The position numbers and the translations under genes are program-made. A stretch of 64,000 nucleotides of DNA from Eopsaltria australis. Its lineage: Eukaryota > Chordata > Aves > Passeriformes > Petroicidae. Under the pieces are notes generated by a model. That model saw only the letters and a list, made by a program, of their open reading frames with translations, was not told where the DNA came from and searched no databases. The stretch is taken from assembly GCA_034509425.1 (NCBI GenBank), contig JAVTVJ010000798.1, positions 372,001-436,000 on the forward strand, read 5' to 3'. Shown piece by piece: positions 61,872 to 64,000 of this stretch (position 1 is its first letter; the number at the start of each line of letters is the position of its first letter).

Positions 61872-62310
61872 GAGCATCCCTGAGTTTGCATCCCTGAGCT
61901 CTCATCCCTGAGCTCACATCCCTGAGCTCTCATCCCTGAGCTCACATCCCTGAGCTCTCATCCCTGAGTTCGCATCCCTGAGTCTCATCCCTGAGTCTGC
62001 ATCCCTGAGTTTGCATCCCTGAGCTCACATCCCTGAGCTCTCATCCCTCAGTTTGCATCCCTGAGCTCTCATCCTTGAGCTCTCATTCCTGAGCTCTCAT
62101 CCTTGAGCTCTCATTCCTGAGCTCTCATCCCTGAGTTTGCATCCCTGAGCTCTCATCCCTGAGTTTGCATCCCTGAGCTCTCATCCCTGAGTTTGCATCC
62201 CTGAGCTCACATCCTTGAGTTTGCATCCCTGAGCTCTCATCCCTGAGTTTGCATCCCTGAGTCTGCATCCCTGAGTCTGCATCCCTGAGTCTACATCCCT
62301 GAGCTCACAC
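61872..62310 (+). repeat. 14-bp minisatellite, about 31 copies
   Basis: Units of GCATCCCTGAGTTT, TCATCCCTGAGCTC and ACATCCCTGAGCTC type, 13-14 bp each, with an invariant ATCCCTGAG core. Alternation of unit types gives a 28-bp higher-order period in places. Confidence 0.9.
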
Positions 62311-62595
62311 CAAGCTTGGCTGGGGCTCCAGAGAGGCTGCTCTCACTGCCTGAGTGCTGTGCAACTCTGACAGAGCAGCAGCCTCTGTATGGAGAAATTG
62401 GGAGGTTGATTTAACAGTCCCAAGAATAAGAAATCCTTTTGGGGGCTAGTGGCTCATTGGCCCCAGGGCTTGGACCCCAGTGCTGGACTGTGAAGGGCTG
62501 CATGTCCTGGCCATGGTAGGTGAGGGTTGGGACCTGGCTGCTCAGGTGAGGAGGTGCCATCCTGCTGGAGTGTGCAGTGCTGGTGGGCTTGGAGC

Positions 62596-62675
62596 ATCCC
62601 ATCCCATCCCATCCCATCCCATCCCATCCCATCCCATCCCATCCCATCCCATCCCATCCCATCCCATCCCATCCC
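62596..62675 (+). repeat. (ATCCC)16 pentanucleotide microsatellite
   Basis: Sixteen perfect ATCCC units, 285 bp after the 14-bp minisatellite, whose core contains the same ATCCC. Confidence 0.95.
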
Positions 62676-64000
62676 CAGCCATTCCAATCCAAAAATACTC
62701 CTCGAGCATTTCCCCAGCATCCTCACACTCTGGCTGGTGCCTGGTAAAGGAAGCCTGGTCTTTGGGCTCTTATTTGTTGTATTTCAGGCATCTTCCTCTT
62801 GTTTGGCTTTTATTTAATATTTCTGGGGAGATGGATGTATTTCTACGAGTGCACAACACAAGTCTGCTCTTGACTGAACAAGGACCTCTGCATGGATGTT
62901 CCCAATCCAGTACTGGATGTGTCAGTCACTTTGCTTTACACTGGTGAATTTCTAAGGCTAAAAGCAAACCTGCTGTGGAATCACAGGACAGTCCCCAAAA
63001 TGTGCCAGACTTCCACATCATAGGGGCAAAGATTCCCTTTCCAAGCCCTGCAGCCCTTCCAACTGCTTCTCCTGTTCTTCAGCTCAATCAGGACTGGAGT
63101 TTGAGTTTTCCACAGCCAGAGCCTTCAGTTCTGCAGCTCTTTAATCATTTCTAGGGATGATAAAAATGCAAAAATGTGCACCCAGAGCAGAATAATGAAG
63201 CCCATGAGGGTCTATTTGTCAATTTAGCAACGATATTGTGATGTACAAAGGCTGTTCCTTAGTATGATGTTCTGAGATTGCCTCCAAAATAGCGCCATAA
63301 TTTCTGTGTCAGAAAGCCCCTGTCAGGAATTATGTCTGTGCTCTCAAGGAAACCCAGGCTGCAGCTGCACTGTAACAACTGCTCCATTTCTGTTAGAAAT
63401 ACAACAATTTACTTGCCAGTCATCAAAGGGAACCTGCAGATTTAAGGAGCCATGAGCTGCTCTGCAGGGCACGGGAGGCCCCAGGTCCTGTGGGAGCTTC
63501 CCTGGTGCTCCCCTGGATGCAGGTGTTGGTATTTTGGGAGTTACCAGGATGCCAGTGTGCCCAGCCTGGCTGTGGTGGCAGGGACAATCAGATGCTGTCA
63601 CCCTGGCCATGGCAGTGGGGCTGGCACAGGCACTCTGGGCTGTGGGAATGGGGGGAACTTTGCTCTGCATGGCTGTGGGGCAGAGTGGGTGCTTCCCCAA
63701 GCACTCCTGACTTCACAGGGGCTGAAGGCACGGAGATTCCCTCGCTGTCAGAGGGCCCTTTATGGTTGGTTTTGTATAAAACCCACAACTTTCCCCCTGC
63801 AATGTAAACAGCCTTTTCCCCAGGATGAATTCCCGGCAGGGTGCCAGGGAGAGGGGCTGCTGGTGGGTTTGGGGCTGGGGGCCCTGCAGGGGTGGGCCCA
63901 GGCTGAGTCCCAGTCACGGGGGAGGGTTCTGGGGGAACCTGGCTCTGGCGAGGGCTCTGAGCCCTTGATACTGAGCAGATCTGCGCTGCTTTGAAATCGG
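62676..64000. other. Right end of window, no supported feature
   Basis: AT-richer at 62760-63440, then GC-rich. No exon recognised. Confidence 0.4.

Noticed and set aside
61872..62310. CRISPR-like array
   Set aside because: Repeats are directly abutting 13-14 bp units without spacers in a vertebrate genome; this is a minisatellite.
62411..62726. Open frames with repeated WDGMG
   Set aside because: Translation of the (ATCCC)n microsatellite.

Overview
The window is vertebrate nuclear DNA, almost certainly avian: compact GC-rich genes with short introns, a bird-type prepro-orexin gene, and ERVL-like retroviral LTR sequence of the sort common in songbirds. Species is not determinable by eye; passerine is an inference. 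The gene order PLCL-like > HCRT > KCNH4 > RAB5C > small heat-shock genes > KAT2A > DHX58 is the human 17q21.2 block (GHDC-HCRT-KCNH4-RAB5C-HSPB9-KAT2A-DHX58) read in the opposite direction. From memory, this block lies on chicken chromosome 27. A PLCL (PRIP) paralogue occupies the place where mammals have GHDC.

Layout. 1-1629: no supported exon. 1630-7132 (+): five exons of a third inactive phospholipase C-like protein, closest by eye to PLCL2, with the 5' exon missing. 8273-9517 (+): HCRT with TATA box, two coding exons and poly(A) signal. 10046-19700 (+): KCNH4 (ELK-type K+ channel) in 16 exons, with a one-base frameshift in pore exon 8 and an unresolved reading frame in the last exon. About 19800-32122 (+): RAB5C with a CpG-rich noncoding first exon, an 8-kb first intron and five coding exons. 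33932-36405: two intronless HSP30/HSPB9-type small heat-shock genes, head to head, whose alpha-crystallin cores form a 301-bp inverted repeat about 96% identical. 37311-43715 (+): KAT2A (GCN5), 18 exons. 44208-48382 (+): DHX58 (LGP2), 12 exons, behind an interferon-response element. 48383-59877: about 11.5 kb with no recognisable coding exon, holding a G-rich minisatellite, AT-rich candidate regulatory islands, a telomere-like repeat, a candidate LTR fragment and a solo LTR with a perfect 5-bp target-site duplication. About 59500-60000: a CpG island with a possible first exon of an unrecognised (+) gene. 61872-62310 and 62596-62675: a 14-bp minisatellite and an (ATCCC)16 array.

These genes do not form one pathway; they are a conserved syntenic neighbourhood. 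The strongest leads are the gene-converted palindromic heat-shock pair with a step-type heat-shock element, the additional PLCL paralogue with a dismantled X-domain pocket, and the KCNH4 frameshift. Exon boundaries were set by GT/AG sites plus reading phase. The spliced lengths of RAB5C (216 aa), KAT2A (799 aa) and DHX58 (674 aa) close exactly in frame.
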